This document shows, in pieces, positions 18,678-31,635 of a stretch of DNA of 64,000 bases. How positions within the stretch are numbered: the stretch's first letter is position 1; the number at the start of each line of letters is the position of its first letter. The notes under the pieces were generated by a model. That model was given only the letters and a program-made list of their open reading frames with translations. It was not told the DNA's origin and did no database searches. Both the position numbers and the translations under genes were made by a program. Source of the DNA: Siphlonurus alternatus (lineage: Eukaryota > Arthropoda > Insecta > Ephemeroptera > Siphlonuridae); assembly GCA_949825025.1 (NCBI GenBank), contig OX463778.1, forward strand, positions 41,687,646-41,751,645, in the 5' to 3' direction.

Positions 18678-21600
18678 TTATTTAGTAAATTGTTCAGCCT
18701 CTGGTGAAGGTATTGCCTGCTGCTCCTTGACTTCCGAGAGAGCTCGCGACTCGTGCAAATATACAGCAAATTCCACTCCCTGGGGAAAAAATCAATAACT
18801 ATTTACAGATGCAGTGTAAAAATAAATATATTATCATAATTTTTGCCACGAAAATGTAATACAATATTCCTTGAAACAATCATTGTGCCTGTGGTAATAT
18901 GGCCTGAGGGAGAATTCCAATAGTGAATAATTTTCTAACTGCATAATGTTTAAAGAGGTTGATTTTTGAACTATAATTTCCCCGTATGCTCATGATGCAA
19001 TGATTAATTACTTATCGCCATTCTATAAACTTTGTTTATTTTGTTGTTGACCAAAAGTAGCCTAAAAAATCCCATAGCAAATACGTAATCACTTCTTATC
19101 AGTGCCAAAAACATGCAGATAAAAACTCGGTTTCATTAAATATAAGTTGTAATCAAAAACTCTTACCTGATTGCGGGCCCCTCTGACAAATCCCTCATTT
19201 GCTGAGACAGTGAGGGCCTTGAGAGCATCACCAGTGCCAAAGACCAACTGCGACCTCCGCTTGATCTTGCCACTAAGTGTTAAGGCCATGACACGAGGTG
19301 GACACTGGTCTGGTACCACGGTAACTTGAGCCAGCAAAGCAGAGGTTCGTTCTCTCTCTCCAGTTCCCCCCATGGTGTTGACGATTGTACGAAAGTCTCG
19401 AAATGCAGAATCGCAGCAGAACAGTTGTTTTCCTGTAAACGCATGTAATTTCATGTACAGTCCATTCGAATAAAGATGTCCGATCCGGCCATGTTAAAGT
19501 ATAATTGAATCAGACATTTTTATACAAATGAAGTGTACAGTAAGCTTTTATGTTTTTTCTTCTTCTTACTGTTAGTAAGTTAGTATGTTTTAGTGTTTTC
19601 TATTAAAAAAAAAAATAATAAGGGTAAGTAAGATAACACGAAACATCGATTGTAGTAGTCCCATTTGATTAACATGTAAACCTTAGCAACCTCATAATAA
19701 TTTTGAATTTTTTTGGAAAGATAGTCCTTAGCACCAAAAAGTTGCAGAAAAAATTTCAAAACAATCTGACGAGCCGATTTTTTTAAATTAATTTTTTAGT
19801 TTAGCTCTCCATAGAAAAGCTCTATAACTAAAACTTAAAACATAAATTTAAAAAAAAAAAAAAAAAAAAATGTCTCGTCCAATTGTTTAAAAAAAAATCT
19901 GCAACTTTTTGGTGCTAAGGACTGTCTCTAAAAAAAATTCAGAATTATCATAAAGTTGCTAAGGTTTACATGTTGATCAAATGAGACTACTACAATCAAT
20001 GTTTTGTGTTATCTTACCCTTAATTACATTTTTAGAATATTTAAATTGAGTACTGTATCAACATTATATTTTTGCTGCATAAACGAAGAGGAAAAAGTAA
20101 AGTTTTGTTACTCAGATTATTCTTGGATTGGGAACTAGTTTTAAATAAGTTAATGCCATCTCAATCATCAAACCACCAGCATCACAAAATGTCTGTCTTA
20201 TTGGTGAGGATGCCTGTTTAAGAGGAATTTTAAATTTTAACACTTATTGAATCTTAAAAAAAAAAAAGAATATTATATTGTAATAATTTAAATGTTGTTT
20301 TTACAATGCAAAATAAAAAATTATTGGACACATTTTCAAGGAATTAAGATACATTTACATGCTAACAGCAATAATAATATTGTCTATATATGTTATATAT
20401 AATAATAAACGTCGCAAGACCAACGGAGAAGAAAAACACCAGGAGAAGAACAACACCCGCCACGGAGTTCCCAAAAGAGATCTGCCTAGCAATCAACACA
20501 ATAATATTTATATATTTAACAGTATTATCTCATCCAATCTACAACTTGCTTTCTAATTTCACTTAAAAATATAATTACAATGTTAATATGCCATTTAAAA
20601 ATAAAATCCCATTTCACCTTCTACTTCACTAAAGTAGCAGCAATGTTCAAACTTCAAGGCATAATAAGCACCTTTCTCAATAGAATTATTTTATTCTCAG
20701 AGCACCAACCTTGGAACACCTGATCAAGGACAGGCTTGACTGGCCTTGCTCTCTCCCACTCAGCCTGCTGTGTCAATAAGGGCTGCTGGAAGACAAAGTT
20801 GCTTCTACCATTGGTCAGAGCAGAAACATAGGCCACCATGGTGCTCACGTCAAGGTTTAATCGCTCCACGGTCCCTACACTGTCTGTCTGCAGTCTCAAA
20901 CTTGGTGCCGGCAGTGGAATTTCAGAATCGCCCCAGTTGTGTGGACTACTGTCTGGAATTCGTTCTCCTTCAACAATCACCCCTCTTGCTTCCAGTAGTC
21001 TAGCTAGAGTTTCTTCTATGCCATTAGAAAAGGCAAAAACAACCTGGAAAAGTGTTTATCATATCATAATACAGCACTGACTGTCCCTTCTTTTTTTAAA
21101 TTTTATTTATTGCTTATAGCTTACCTCTGGGGGCTGATAGAGAATGGGATGCTGACTAGCACATAAAACAAACTGTTCTGCTTGATCAAGAACCGTTTTT
21201 TGGCCAAATTTTCCAGCACCTGTACAGTACATTAATTGTAATTAATTTAGTATGAGTAATGTCCTACTGTAACATGAATTATGCAAATACACACCCATCT
21301 TTCTAAATTACAGTATACTGGTGTACATTTAATATTGGAATTATATATCATTAATTACCTGTTGAAAGCTGGGATAATGCACGTGGATTTCGAGCAATAA
21401 CTTTCACCCAACGTTGCCCATGTCTTAAAACAACATCTATATTTATGCGTGAGGGACCTTCCTCTAAACTTGAACCAAAGGGTGCTTCTTCGTCATCGTC
21501 CAGGTTATCACACATGGATAATGAATACAAAGAGAAATGTTGCAATACAGCATTGCATTCCCCACAACATGAATCTAAGTATGTAACAATTGCAGAAAAA

Positions 21601-22943
21601 TGATGCAGGTTAGTGCACATTAAATGCTCTTTCTTGACGGATTGGCGAATTACCTAGAAAAATTTAACATCAGTGACTGGCCTTGTTAAAAACACAGTGA
21701 ATTCCCGTAAGACAGTACTAGCTGCCACATGTAGATACTTCATGTTGATATAAGCATCTGTTTTAATTAAAGTATACATCATCTAGCGGTTTTATAGTAA
21801 TCAATATTGATTTCAGCAGGAAGCTGGAGAACCCATGTGCAGGGAGCAAAAATTACATGATTAAATAATAAATACGGTATAGTAAAAAAATTAATTATAA
21901 AAATATTTAAATATCTGCTTCAAATTGAGGGAGGTGGGGGAAGTGCAACTTGAACAGAATGAACATCCTTTATCATAGGGTCACATGTAATATGGCCACA
22001 TACATCCAGTACAAGCTGTGTGAGCTGGGCTCTGTGATGACATGCATAAGATGTGATTGATTGCAGAATGTATGTATATGTAATGCATGCTTTATGCATA
22101 TGATATATGGTTATACTGTCATACAGTACACTTCTAAGTATATTAGTATAAGTATGCTTATTACATTATTATTTTATATATACTGGTAAGTTCTGTGTTC
22201 TACAGTACTGTATATATATTACAAATCTCTCGCTATAGAAACAGAGAGTATCATACAAGAAAGTTTTCAGGGACATGCTATAGAAGAGATGATAAATTAG
22301 ATTAAAGTATAGTTTATACTGCGGCAGTTGTGGTCATACCACTATGGCTCACAGTTTGGGGCCCTGTGCGTGTGGCCACCAGCTCTCTGAACTTCTCAAT
22401 CCTGTGATCCACTCGAACCTCTGCCGCGTCCAACAAATTCCACTCTCTCACAGTCCTCCTGATTAAAGAATACTTCCACACATGGTTGTTACTTTCCTGA
22501 TACTCCTCATACTCCAGTTTCCATTCATGGTCCCATGTCCTCGATCACATATCTCCCCATCTCAACCATTCCACTCATCTCCTCGCAACCTTTCATGTTC
22601 CTGGTTTCCTGATGCGAGTTACCATAGGCGCGCATGACTACATAAAAACGCATACTATTAACTAATTAATAACTAGGTGTAAATCATATTTGTCCTAGCT
22701 ATAGGTATAGGCAGCAGGCTGCAGGGCTCGGACTGAGAGAAACAAACAAAAATAGAGAAACCTAAAAATATTTATGATATATTTATTTACCTTTGATAAA
22801 AAATTTATTTCTTGTTTAATTTTTTTCTGTAATTTACCCATACCTTCCACTTGACTAAATTTTGAAATTTTTGAGAGAAGTGTCTCACCAAGAGCAATTT
22901 TACTCTGTAACTCATTTTGCAAAATTTCAGCAGATTCTTCCAT
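18678..22943 (-). CDS. DUF1308 / UPF0415 (C7orf25-like) protein
   Basis: Conserved eukaryotic protein whose biochemical role is not established. Six exons on the minus strand: 22943-22791, 21653-21359, 21219-21125, 21043-20710, 19432-19167, 18779-18678. They splice in frame to 414 aa (human C7orf25 is 421). The N-terminal helical region includes KKIKQEINFLSKV. Conserved blocks are NLHHFSAIV, GQRWVKVIARNP, GKFGQKTVLDQAEQF, then YVSALTNGRSNFVF and LLTQQAEWERARPV. The C-terminal DUF1308 core has GGTGERERTSALL, VVPDQCPPRVMALTLSG, VFGTGDALKALTVSANEGFV and GVEFAVYLHESRAL. The start is the first Met of a short exon directly below a hairpin array (23011-23297). The stop TAA overlaps an AATAAA (AAATAAAAG), an unusually tight 3' end if used. 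Confidence 0.93.
19617..20023. mobile_element. TTAA-type foldback element, family C, in an intron
   Basis: Left arm GGGTAAGTAAGATAACACG and TTTGATTAACATGTAAACC; the right arm is the reverse complement ending ATCTTACCCTTAA. It lies in intron 4 of the DUF1308 gene. The left border is ATAAGGG instead of TTAAGGG. Confidence 0.8.
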
Positions 22944-23010
22944 TATCAGCTGTCAAGAAACTGAAGAAACAGCTGTTTTTCAAGTCGATTCCGATTTTTT
23001 TATGAACGGC

Positions 23011-23297
23011 GCTATTCGCACGTTATTTCGGTGTAAATAAGACAAATATTGCTATTCGCACGGAATTATTCTGTAAATAAGACATAAAAACGCTATTCGC
23101 ACGTTAAAATGGTGAGAAAGTTGACGTGCGAATAGCAGTTACTACTTACTGTTGCTATTCGCACGTTATATTCTGTACACGATATTAACGTGCGAATAAC
23201 ACATGTAAAGAGTAAATGCTATTCGCACGTTATATTTTGAACACGTTATTAACGTGCAAATAGCACAAGTAAGGAGTAAATGCTATTCGCACGTTAT
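23011..23297. repeat. Hairpin-motif array 1 (GCTATTCGCACGTTAT)
   Basis: Nine copies of GCTATTCGCACGTTAT or its reverse complement in 287 bp. Forward copies start at 23011, 23051, 23092, 23154, 23218 and 23282; reverse copies are at 23124-23136, 23185-23200 and 23249-23264. From 23092 on, forward copies are spaced 62, 64 and 64 bp apart and each is paired with a reverse copy, so every unit can form a 12-14 bp hairpin. The array ends 68 bp upstream of the DUF1308 start codon. A second array with the same stem is at 32851-33040. Confidence 0.9.
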
Positions 23298-23300
23298 TTT

Positions 23301-23956
23301 CTGTACAAATTGTAGTGAACGAAAAAATCCCGAGAAAAGAAGAATTGGGACGCAACTCGCGCAACTCTCCACTTTTTTTATCTTGTGCGCATGCGCCGAT
23401 TTCTTCACGCACGCATGTTTAAAACATATATTAATAATATATAATACAATTTTATTTTAATTGTATTTCAAATTTCACTCGTGATCTTATTATAGCTACA
23501 ATGACAACTACTAAAACAGAGTTCTTTGCTTTTTTTGTTTAATTACGAGGAAAAATAGCATAGAAGGTATACGGACGGTCAGGTCGGTCATATGCAGGCG
23601 GGTAGAAAAGAGAAAGTGGAGGTACAGCTATATACTATATGGCATATTAGATAGGAAAAAATGACAAAAATAAATAGAAAAAAATAGTTTTGATTGCATG
23701 TATATATATTATACGTTCTATATATATTATAATGATGGGATTTTTTATACTATATCGTTTATTATTGGCGTATTTTTAAAATTGTTTAAACCTGATTTGT
23801 TTTGTAAGTGAAAAAAAAAAAATCAAAATACGTAATTTGTTTATATCTATAATTAATCTGTGAATTCTGGTCCTCCATAGGGCAGCCTAACTTACAGGGG
23901 CATGACGTCAGCGCAATCAGCTAACTCTATATATACTGGGTAAATAGTCATTGTGA
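23301..23956. other. Intergenic, no gene seen
   Basis: AT-rich with short low-complexity runs. One TGACGTCA palindrome lies at 23903-23910. No supported ORF. Confidence 0.45.
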
Positions 23957-24290
23957 CCTATATAGATAGCCCTTTTTGAGATAGTCTGACTTAGGTCCCC
24001 TCTTTCCATGGGCCTGCGGACTCTCATTCTGTATATAACTATATATTATACATTTAGAAATATATGCCAGCCATGTGCATCACAATTAAAATAATTTCAT
24101 TGAATATTATAATAATTATTGTTTACGCTGTTCGATATATATTATAATTATTATACTCTATAATGTGCAGCTATTTAATTGAGACAATAGCCTATTATAA
24201 CTACATACAGAATGAGGGCCGGCAGGCCCATATATGGCAAGAGGGGACCTAAGCATCTCAGATTAGCTCAAAAGGGGCTAGATCGAGATC
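23957..24290. mobile_element. Inverted-repeat element
   Basis: Imperfect palindrome. The left arm has TTAGGTCCCCTCTTTCCATG and GGCCTGC; the right arm has CAAGAGGGGACCTAAGCAT and GGCCGGCAGGCCC. Also mirrored are ACTCTCATTCTGTAT and ATACAGAATGAG. The centre is about 100 bp of AT-rich sequence. Confidence 0.65.
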
Positions 24291-24315
24291 ACGAGAGTGA
24301 AATTTAAAATACAAC

Positions 24316-24597
24316 GGAGTATATCGACCTGAAATTTTTTTATTGCAGAAATGGATTATAGAGGGTGCAAAGTTATGCTACCCTGATTTTTTCCATTTTT
24401 TTTTTTTTTTTTTTTTTGAGGCCGGGAAACATTTTTTTAAAAATATTGAATCTCTTTTTTGTGACGTCACGAGGCGGCAAGTCGGCAAGTCCTATCTCTT
24501 TCATAAGGAGCGGCGTCTCGTGACGTCACGAAAAGAACTTTCAATAAATTTTAAAAAATAGTTCCCGGTCTCAAAAAAATGTGAAAAAAATCAGAGT
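24316..24597. mobile_element. MITE family B copy with CRE core, 3'-truncated
   Basis: Left shell TGCAGAAATGGAT and GTGCAAAGTTATGCTACC. The core is a near-palindrome with TGACGTCA at 24462-24469 and 24521-24528 flanking GGCAAGTCCTATC and GGAGCGGCGTC. The right shell stops at about 24597 and is replaced by half of a family-D element, which suggests a recombination junction. Confidence 0.75.
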
Positions 24598-24810
24598 TAA
24601 TTGGTACCATATAGTTCAAGTAAAGTTTAAGTAAAAAGTAAAAAACTGTTTTCTGTGTCAAAATTTTGCATGTTAAACGCCTCCGAAACACCAACTTTGG
24701 GAAATTTTGGGTTTTCATTTCTTAATTATTAGAGGCGGGCAGGTTTTAAAATATTTTTAGAAAATAAATTCTTTAAAAAAATGTGATCGCTCACTCTATT
24801 TTAAAAATTA
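24598..24810. mobile_element. Half copy of foldback family D
   Basis: Single arm ending ATCGCTCACTCTATTTTAA, with CGCCTCCGAAACACCAAC upstream. It matches one half of the palindromes at 31636-32313 and 52028-52687. No second arm is present. Confidence 0.65.
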
Positions 24811-27511
24811 ATTATAAATCAACTTTAGTGTAACTTTCAATTAAAAAAAAATGAGCCACACCCCTTTTTCCAAAAAAATCACGCCTCCGGGGGGGTTTTG
24901 GGCCCTTCAGGCCTCTATCTGAAGCGCACTGGTAAGAAATTGAAATTACTTTCACCACTGGGCCTATAGAACTATTTTAAAATAAATATTGAAATTGCGG
25001 CTACGCCCTCTGAAGGCGTCAATTGGCATCTAGGCCCCCAGCCAGTGGCTTAGCCAGGATTTGCCCACGAAGGGGGGGGGGGCCTCAGGATAAAGATCGA
25101 GAAAACACCCAATAGGCCGGCCGCCACAGACGCTCTTTTTCTAGAGAACACACCGCTTTTTTTGGGGTAAAGTTGTGGAAAACTACTATTATAGAAAATG
25201 TATATGGTCTAGCTCAGGCACGGACTGGCCTATCCGAGCGTGGGTCGGTGGGCCGCGACAAAAGTGGGTCGCCGGGGCAAATGTGAGCCGCCGGCCACAA
25301 AGAAAAAAAAGAGGGTAAAAAAGAGAAAAGAAAGAGGGAGAAGGAGAAGGAGAAAAAGGAAAATAAGAACAAAATGATAACAACCAACTATTAGCGAAAT
25401 TAAAGAGATTTTTAAAACCTATGATGCATGCAATGAACAATTATTATTATATATAATGGACCATTTTATCTTAATGTAGAGCTCCTATCAGGAAAAAAAT
25501 GAGTTAGTATTTTCTAAAAATCATTCAAGTGATCCACCGTATCGAACCGAAAAAAAAAATCTATCTCACATAAACCTTTGCCAGAAAATAAATCCAAAGT
25601 CAGAGTAAACGAGTCGCTTAACATTTTAAGGCCTTATACCTATATAACCAAGACACTCGAATATCTCGAAAAAATAAACCCTAGGTCTTAGGAGATATGA
25701 AAAAAATATAGCGATCGATGTTCTGTGACACGAGCTTTAACCAAAAACCAAATTTTTTTTTTCGCTCGAATCCATTTATCCGTAAAAAATAACAGTCTAT
25801 ATAATAGCAATGTTCATTCCCATAAGAGTTTTTCTTTATTTTTGTACGGAAAAATGGTTTGGAGCCAAAAAATTTGGTTGGTCATAGAACCAAAGAATTA
25901 ATATTTTTTCTATATATGATAGAAAATCGTTACATTTTTCATACCACCTAACGGTGTATTTCTTTCTTTTATTTTTAAGATATTCAAGGGTCTTTGTAAA
26001 CGACACGTTTGCTGTAACTTTGGAATTTTTTCTGGCAAAACTATGTGAGATAGAATTTTTTGGAATTCGGTTTGATATGGAGGACCACTTGAATTATTTT
26101 AAAAAAATACTAACTCAACTGATAGGAACCTCATAGGAACTCTACTTTAAGCTGAAATTACACGGTACAAAATTTCAAATTATTGAACACTGCATTCAAT
26201 TTTTCATTTTTTATAAGAAAATTTCCACGCTATTTGTTTGTATTATAGATTTTTTTTTTTATAAGAAAATATTGATGAAAAAATGTATCATGTAATAACG
26301 TCTTTCATAAATCAAGGAATTTATACACAGTATGCCTGGTATACTGCGCTCGTGATGTTATATGAAAAATCAGGTCTTTCTAAGTACTATAAAAGTTTTA
26401 TCCAGGGCAGACTATATATATGCGACCCAAGAAATTTTAGTACTTTCAAATAAAGTTAAATCACTAAATTTGGAATAATAAAAAATAACTATATCATTAT
26501 ATTACATTACAATCAAGTGGAAATTAACATGCATCAGAAAAATATTTCAGAGATTAAATTATTTTAATGAATTTTGTTTACATTACTTTGATGAAAACGG
26601 TATTAAAAATAAAATTTAACACAAAATGAAAAAAAAAAAAAATGTAATAAACATTTGTTCTTAAAAAAAGGGCATTTCAATTTTAATTAATGCAGAAGGA
26701 AATTAAAAACTAACTAAAATTTAAACTTGCATACAAGTACTCAAAATTACGTATAATATATATTAAGAAAATTCCATTTTCAAACTCGTACGTAATTAAT
26801 TTAATTTAAATACTCGGTTTATTAAGCAATTAATTATTAATATACTTATATTGCATGTTACAGTATTTTTAGTCTTGTCTTGATTTATATTTTGTCCAAT
26901 GGACACGCGCGCGCCTTATAAGTTTTTTTTTTTTTTTTTTTTTTTTTGCATAAATGAATGAATGTAGATGATAATGGGTACCAAATTATTTTTTTAATGA
27001 CATAATTTTAAATATATTTTTAAAAACAATTGTATTTGCAACTAAAAATATATTTAGTAGTTTCATTTTTTTTCCTTAAAAAACATAATTGTACATAGGA
27101 TTTCTATGAAGTATCATTAAATAATTTATTTCAGTTTTTAGTGTAATTTGTTAAAATTTTAGTGAAATTTAGTGAAAATTCTAGTGAAATCCTAAAAAAA
27201 ATCGCGCCTGCGGCGGGCTGCTGCCTACTGGGGAGCTACGCCCTCCCAGACCCCCCTTTCGAGTGTTAGCCTCAGCCTCTGTGGGCCGTCGTTCCTTATT
27301 CTCGCTCGGTGGGCCGTTGCGGCCCAGGGAAATTAATAATTAATAAAACAAAAATAAGACTTATAACTAGCTGGATGATGCAATTTTTTTAAAATGTTGT
27401 ATTTTTTCACCCCATTATTTTTATTTCTTTTTAATACGTGCACTATATAACGTAATAAATATAGCTTAATATAATTTGAGTAAATCATTTTAGTTAAATC
27501 AAGTAATATTC
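24811..27511. other. Mosaic of decayed repeats, no gene seen
   Basis: Contains hAT-like end fragments (CAGTGGCTTAGCCAGG at about 25043) and a G-run near 25071-25082. Words such as GGTGGGCCG recur at both 25240 and 27310. CAGCAGCCCGCCGCAGGCG on the minus strand near 27215 is shared with the hAT element at 58677. ORFs in this interval have low-complexity or AT-driven composition and are not supported. Confidence 0.45.
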
Positions 27512-28029
<518 letters not shown>

Positions 28030-28159
28030 TTTAATAGACAATAATGGTTGCAATTTTTTATTTCATAATTAGAAAATATACCTAAAATTATGCTTATCTG
28101 AATTTTTTCAGATTTTTTGGAGTGCGGGAACTAATTTTAAAAAAAATATTTAAAATTTC

Positions 28160-28275
28160 TGAATTAGGGTGGTACACCTGATGGGACAACCGTGACGTCA
28201 TTTGTCGTGCTGTGATGCAACGTTGCTGCAGGACATCGGTGATCTGGCGAGAACTGGTCACCGCACTGTCCAACA
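28160..28275 (-). mobile_element. Degenerate 5S-SINE head
   Basis: The minus strand reads CAGTGCGGTGACCAGTTCTC and GCCAGATCACCGATGTC. This parallels the SINE head at 7684 (CAGTGCGCTTGACCGGGTCTC, CAGATCACCGAAGTC). The 3' half has diverged and includes a TGACGTCA at 28193-28200. Just upstream (28040-28150) is a half copy of MITE family B. Confidence 0.45.
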
Positions 28276-29357
28276 CTGTTCTTGATGCCTGTTTTATATT
28301 TTTAAGGCATGTTGAAACGAGCCAAAATTAATCATTTATTTAGTTGCCATAATTCTTTGGTAGGAAAAAGCTACGCAGTGTTCGATATAATATAGAAAAT
28401 ATAATTAATCTACATAGTGCAGCAGCATTATTAATTTTGGACTAAAGAAAACTAGTTAGTTAAAATTAATACAGTATTTTAATTGTAAGAAATGCAACTT
28501 GTATGATCCATCCTGCAGGCTTTCGATCGAGGCGCCTTATGGACTATAATATATATAACTCACCTTATTTTGAGCACTGCATGCTTATACAAATAGTTTG
28601 AAATGATTTTTTCACAGTGATATAATACGAATTTACGAGACCTATATCTGTATAAGGTATAAACATAATTATGTAGTAATATTAAAATTATATTGTTATC
28701 GCACCATGTAATTTTGCTTGTTTATAATATAAGAAAAAAAGAAGAAAATATAATTAAAATAATTATTATAAATATTTGGAGTATTTTTATTAATGTTACT
28801 AAATAATGAGATTGTAATATTTTATTGCAATTAACAATTTACAACATCACTTACTTTACGTATGTAATATTATGTGAAGCAAAAACAAAAAAATCATGCA
28901 AAGAATAAAACTGTTCGTTTTAATTTCTGTATATTTCATTGTGAATAAAAAATAAAAATTTGTGATTTGTGAATTGTGATATCTATTTTTTTTTTTTACC
29001 AACATAAATGTTCGAAAATTGAGTTCAATGTACATTAGTATGTTGTCATTCATGTCCTTTTTTATTTTTGTTGATACGTCACTCCTAACTCGCGCTATGC
29101 AACCACGAGTACGAGAAAACGTGGTCGCGGCCGCCGCGCGGCCGTACGCTTGCATGTAAAAGATCGCTTCGACCTTAAGCGATGTGACGTCATCGCTACT
29201 AGCCGCGTGGCATTCTTTCGCTCATATCTAGACAACGGTGCGACCTAAGCAACTAAAACTTGCGTCCGGATCGACTCTTGTGAGGACCATATCTGCATAT
29301 GAATTTTCAAGTTCAGGAACCCTTTAAGGAAAATAATAAGTATTAATTATAAGACAA
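28276..29357. other. Intergenic with one GC-rich patch
   Basis: Mostly AT-rich. A conspicuous CpG-rich stretch at 29085-29280 (GCGGCCGCCGCGCGGCCG, TGACGTCA at 29185-29192) could be a promoter, but no adjacent coding exon was found on either strand. A 99-codon minus-strand frame reading out of it lacks any recognised domain. Confidence 0.4.
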
Positions 29358-29615
29358 ATTCAGCTAGTTTTTGAGTTATGATTTTTAAAGTTGACTAATT
29401 TAATTAAAATGGAGGGTTGATTTTTCCATTTTAAAGTAGTCAACTTTAAAAGTTCATAACTAAAAAACGATACGAATTTATATACCTGATATTTTTGCTA
29501 CTGATAGGGGATGTAGAGGAGAACATTTTGTTATTTTTTTTCCCCCATAATTTTCATGATATCATTTTTTTTAAATTATTTTTAACATTGAGCGCGTGCG
29601 TTAGTTTCCCCTGAA
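29358..29615. mobile_element. Decayed foldback, family A relative
   Basis: Contains AGCTAGTTTTTGAGTTATGA and TAGTCAACTTTAAAAG, and TACTGATAGGGGATGTAGAG. These are the inner parts of family A, with eroded ends. Confidence 0.6.
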
Positions 29616-30781
29616 TTACGATTTGAAATGCTTTATAATTTAATTAAATATTACATTTTTTTAAATATTTAACTTAATAATGCTTTAAATGCCTCAAAAA
29701 ATTATTCAAGAAAAAAATTTCAAAAATAGAGAATTATTTTTATTATTATAAATTGTAATGCTTATATTTGTTTCGGTAATTAACTTTTATTTATTTTAGA
29801 TCTTGTTGTTATTGTTCTCCCTTGGCATCGATTATAAGAATTAAAACCTAGCCATATTAAATATGGTCCAACTGTACAGTCATCTCGACATCTCGGCCCC
29901 TATATAGCTGCTGCTTTATGGCTCGATCGCTACTACTTGCTCGCAATGTTAGAGTCACATGAATGCACGTGACTTAATTTTTGTGATACTTAATCTTTAA
30001 AAAATTAATAAAAAAAAAATAAATAAATAAAATAAAGTTATTTGTTTGTTTTCTACAAAATTCATTACAATGAAGAATTTTTTAAGGAATTAATTTTACT
30101 AACCTAGCACTGACGTTACTGACTACAATTTGATCTCCTAAATATGCAATGCGATCCCGAATCCTTATGAACTCCGGCCTTGCGTAAATTAGACCCTCTT
30201 AACTACCTACCTAATACGTGAGGCAGAGAAGGCACTGCTCCTCTCTACCTCCTGAATTTATTATAAATAAAAATTAATTTGCATTAATATACAAATGTAC
30301 AGTAAATGAAACAGGAAAAATATGTATAGTTTAAGTTCGTGGTTTAGTATTTATGACGCATCATACAGCAAAAAGTTGTTTTGCAGAATTTACTTTAATT
30401 AATTTTATTAGTCACATTCAAAAAATAAAATATAGTGTTTATTTTTTTATGCATTAAAAAAAAATTAAAGAAAATAAAATAGTCGTCGCAGATAATATAA
30501 CATAATATATATAATATGCTTCATAAAAATAATTTATTTAAATCATATTATTTCATTCAATCGATCGTAATTTAAGTAGATTAAATATGAAATTTAATGC
30601 CTATTAACTTTGAAAACTGCATATTTTATTTTATACACTTTTGATACTGGGAAACCGTATTGATATTTTTCTTTAATCTTTAATATATAACGTACTTTTA
30701 ATAAAAATTACTAATCTCTTATATCTTATGTAATTCTCATAATTATACCTTCCGCTATAATAATCATGTATTACAATACAT
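29616..30781. other. AT-rich intergenic, no gene seen
   Basis: No coding or structural signal beyond low complexity. Confidence 0.45.
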
Positions 30782-31395
30782 CCTTGTGTGTGGTTCCCTG
30801 GTTCTCGATCCCCAAGCTTTAAACATCACTTTGGTCCATTGATAAAAAGTAGAGGTGTACGTCCGCGCGTCCTGCATGATTAGGTTTTCCATGGTTCCCT
30901 CAGTCTCATGGCACTTGGGCGTCTTGGGCACCTCAGCTAGCAAATGCTGGGACGCGTAACAGGCCATGCCGTGGCCACCAGCCATATTATAACTACCTTA
31001 ATGGACAACATACATGAAAAAATTTTATTGCAGAAATGAATAGAAGGTACCAAATTATGCTACTCTGAATTTTTTCAGATTTTTTTGAGACCCGGAACTA
31101 TTTTTAAATAATTATTGAAAGTCCTGCGATTTCAATTGGCACCCCTGCAGCCTTAGTAAAAAGGATATAGACTGGACGCCTATTGACGCCTCCAGGGGGC
31201 GTGGCCGCACTTTCAATAATTATTTAAAAATAGTTCTGGGTCTCAAAAAAATCTGAAAAAATTCAGAGTAGCATAATTTGGTACACCAAATTCATTTCTG
31301 CAATAACGAAATTTCATGTATGTTGTCCATTATCCCTTAGATGCACCCATTTACCCCGCCGCGAGCTGTAAGTTCTTAGGGGTGCCTGTATACAG
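30782..31395 (+). mobile_element. 5'-truncated 5S-SINE copy interrupted by a MITE
   Basis: 30782-31000 matches the body of the minus-strand SINE at 45283-45690 (TTTGGTCCATTGATAAAAAG, GGTTCCCTCAGTCTCA, GCCGTGGCCACC). 31331-31395 matches its 3' part (ACCCCGCCGCGAGCTGTAAG, TTAGGGGTG). The 330 bp between them is MITE family B. Removing the MITE and one TA restores the continuous order seen at 45 kb (TACCTTATCCC). Confidence 0.8.
31001..31330. mobile_element. MITE family B, complete, with TA target duplication
   Basis: Perfect 19-bp terminal inverted repeats ATGGACAACATACATGAAA and their complement. It is flanked by TA at 30999-31000 and 31331-31332, inside a SINE whose empty site can be inferred from the copy at 45 kb. 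The core (about 31115-31215) differs from other copies and contains GACGCCTCCAGGGGGCGTGG. TA duplication points to a Tc1/mariner-type transposase, which is inference. Confidence 0.88.
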
Positions 31396-31635
31396 TGTAT
31401 ATATATCCTTAATTGTAAAAAAAAAAAAAATTAATTAATTAATAAAAAAATAAATATAAAAAAATATTTTTAATGTTTTGTATATTGCATCATATATTTT
31501 ATTTGATCTGCTACTTATCAATTAATTTGATTTTTTTCCCCTCCCTTGCGCTATAAAAGCTTAAAAATCTCATAGAGTTAAAGAAGTAAACAAATTGTGA
31601 CATTAATTCTTAAACTAGCTGCAATGTCGTATGTT

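Noticed and set aside
20359..20556. 65-codon ORF inside the DUF1308 gene
   Set aside because: Antisense within an intron, Lys/Asn-rich, no domain or splice support.
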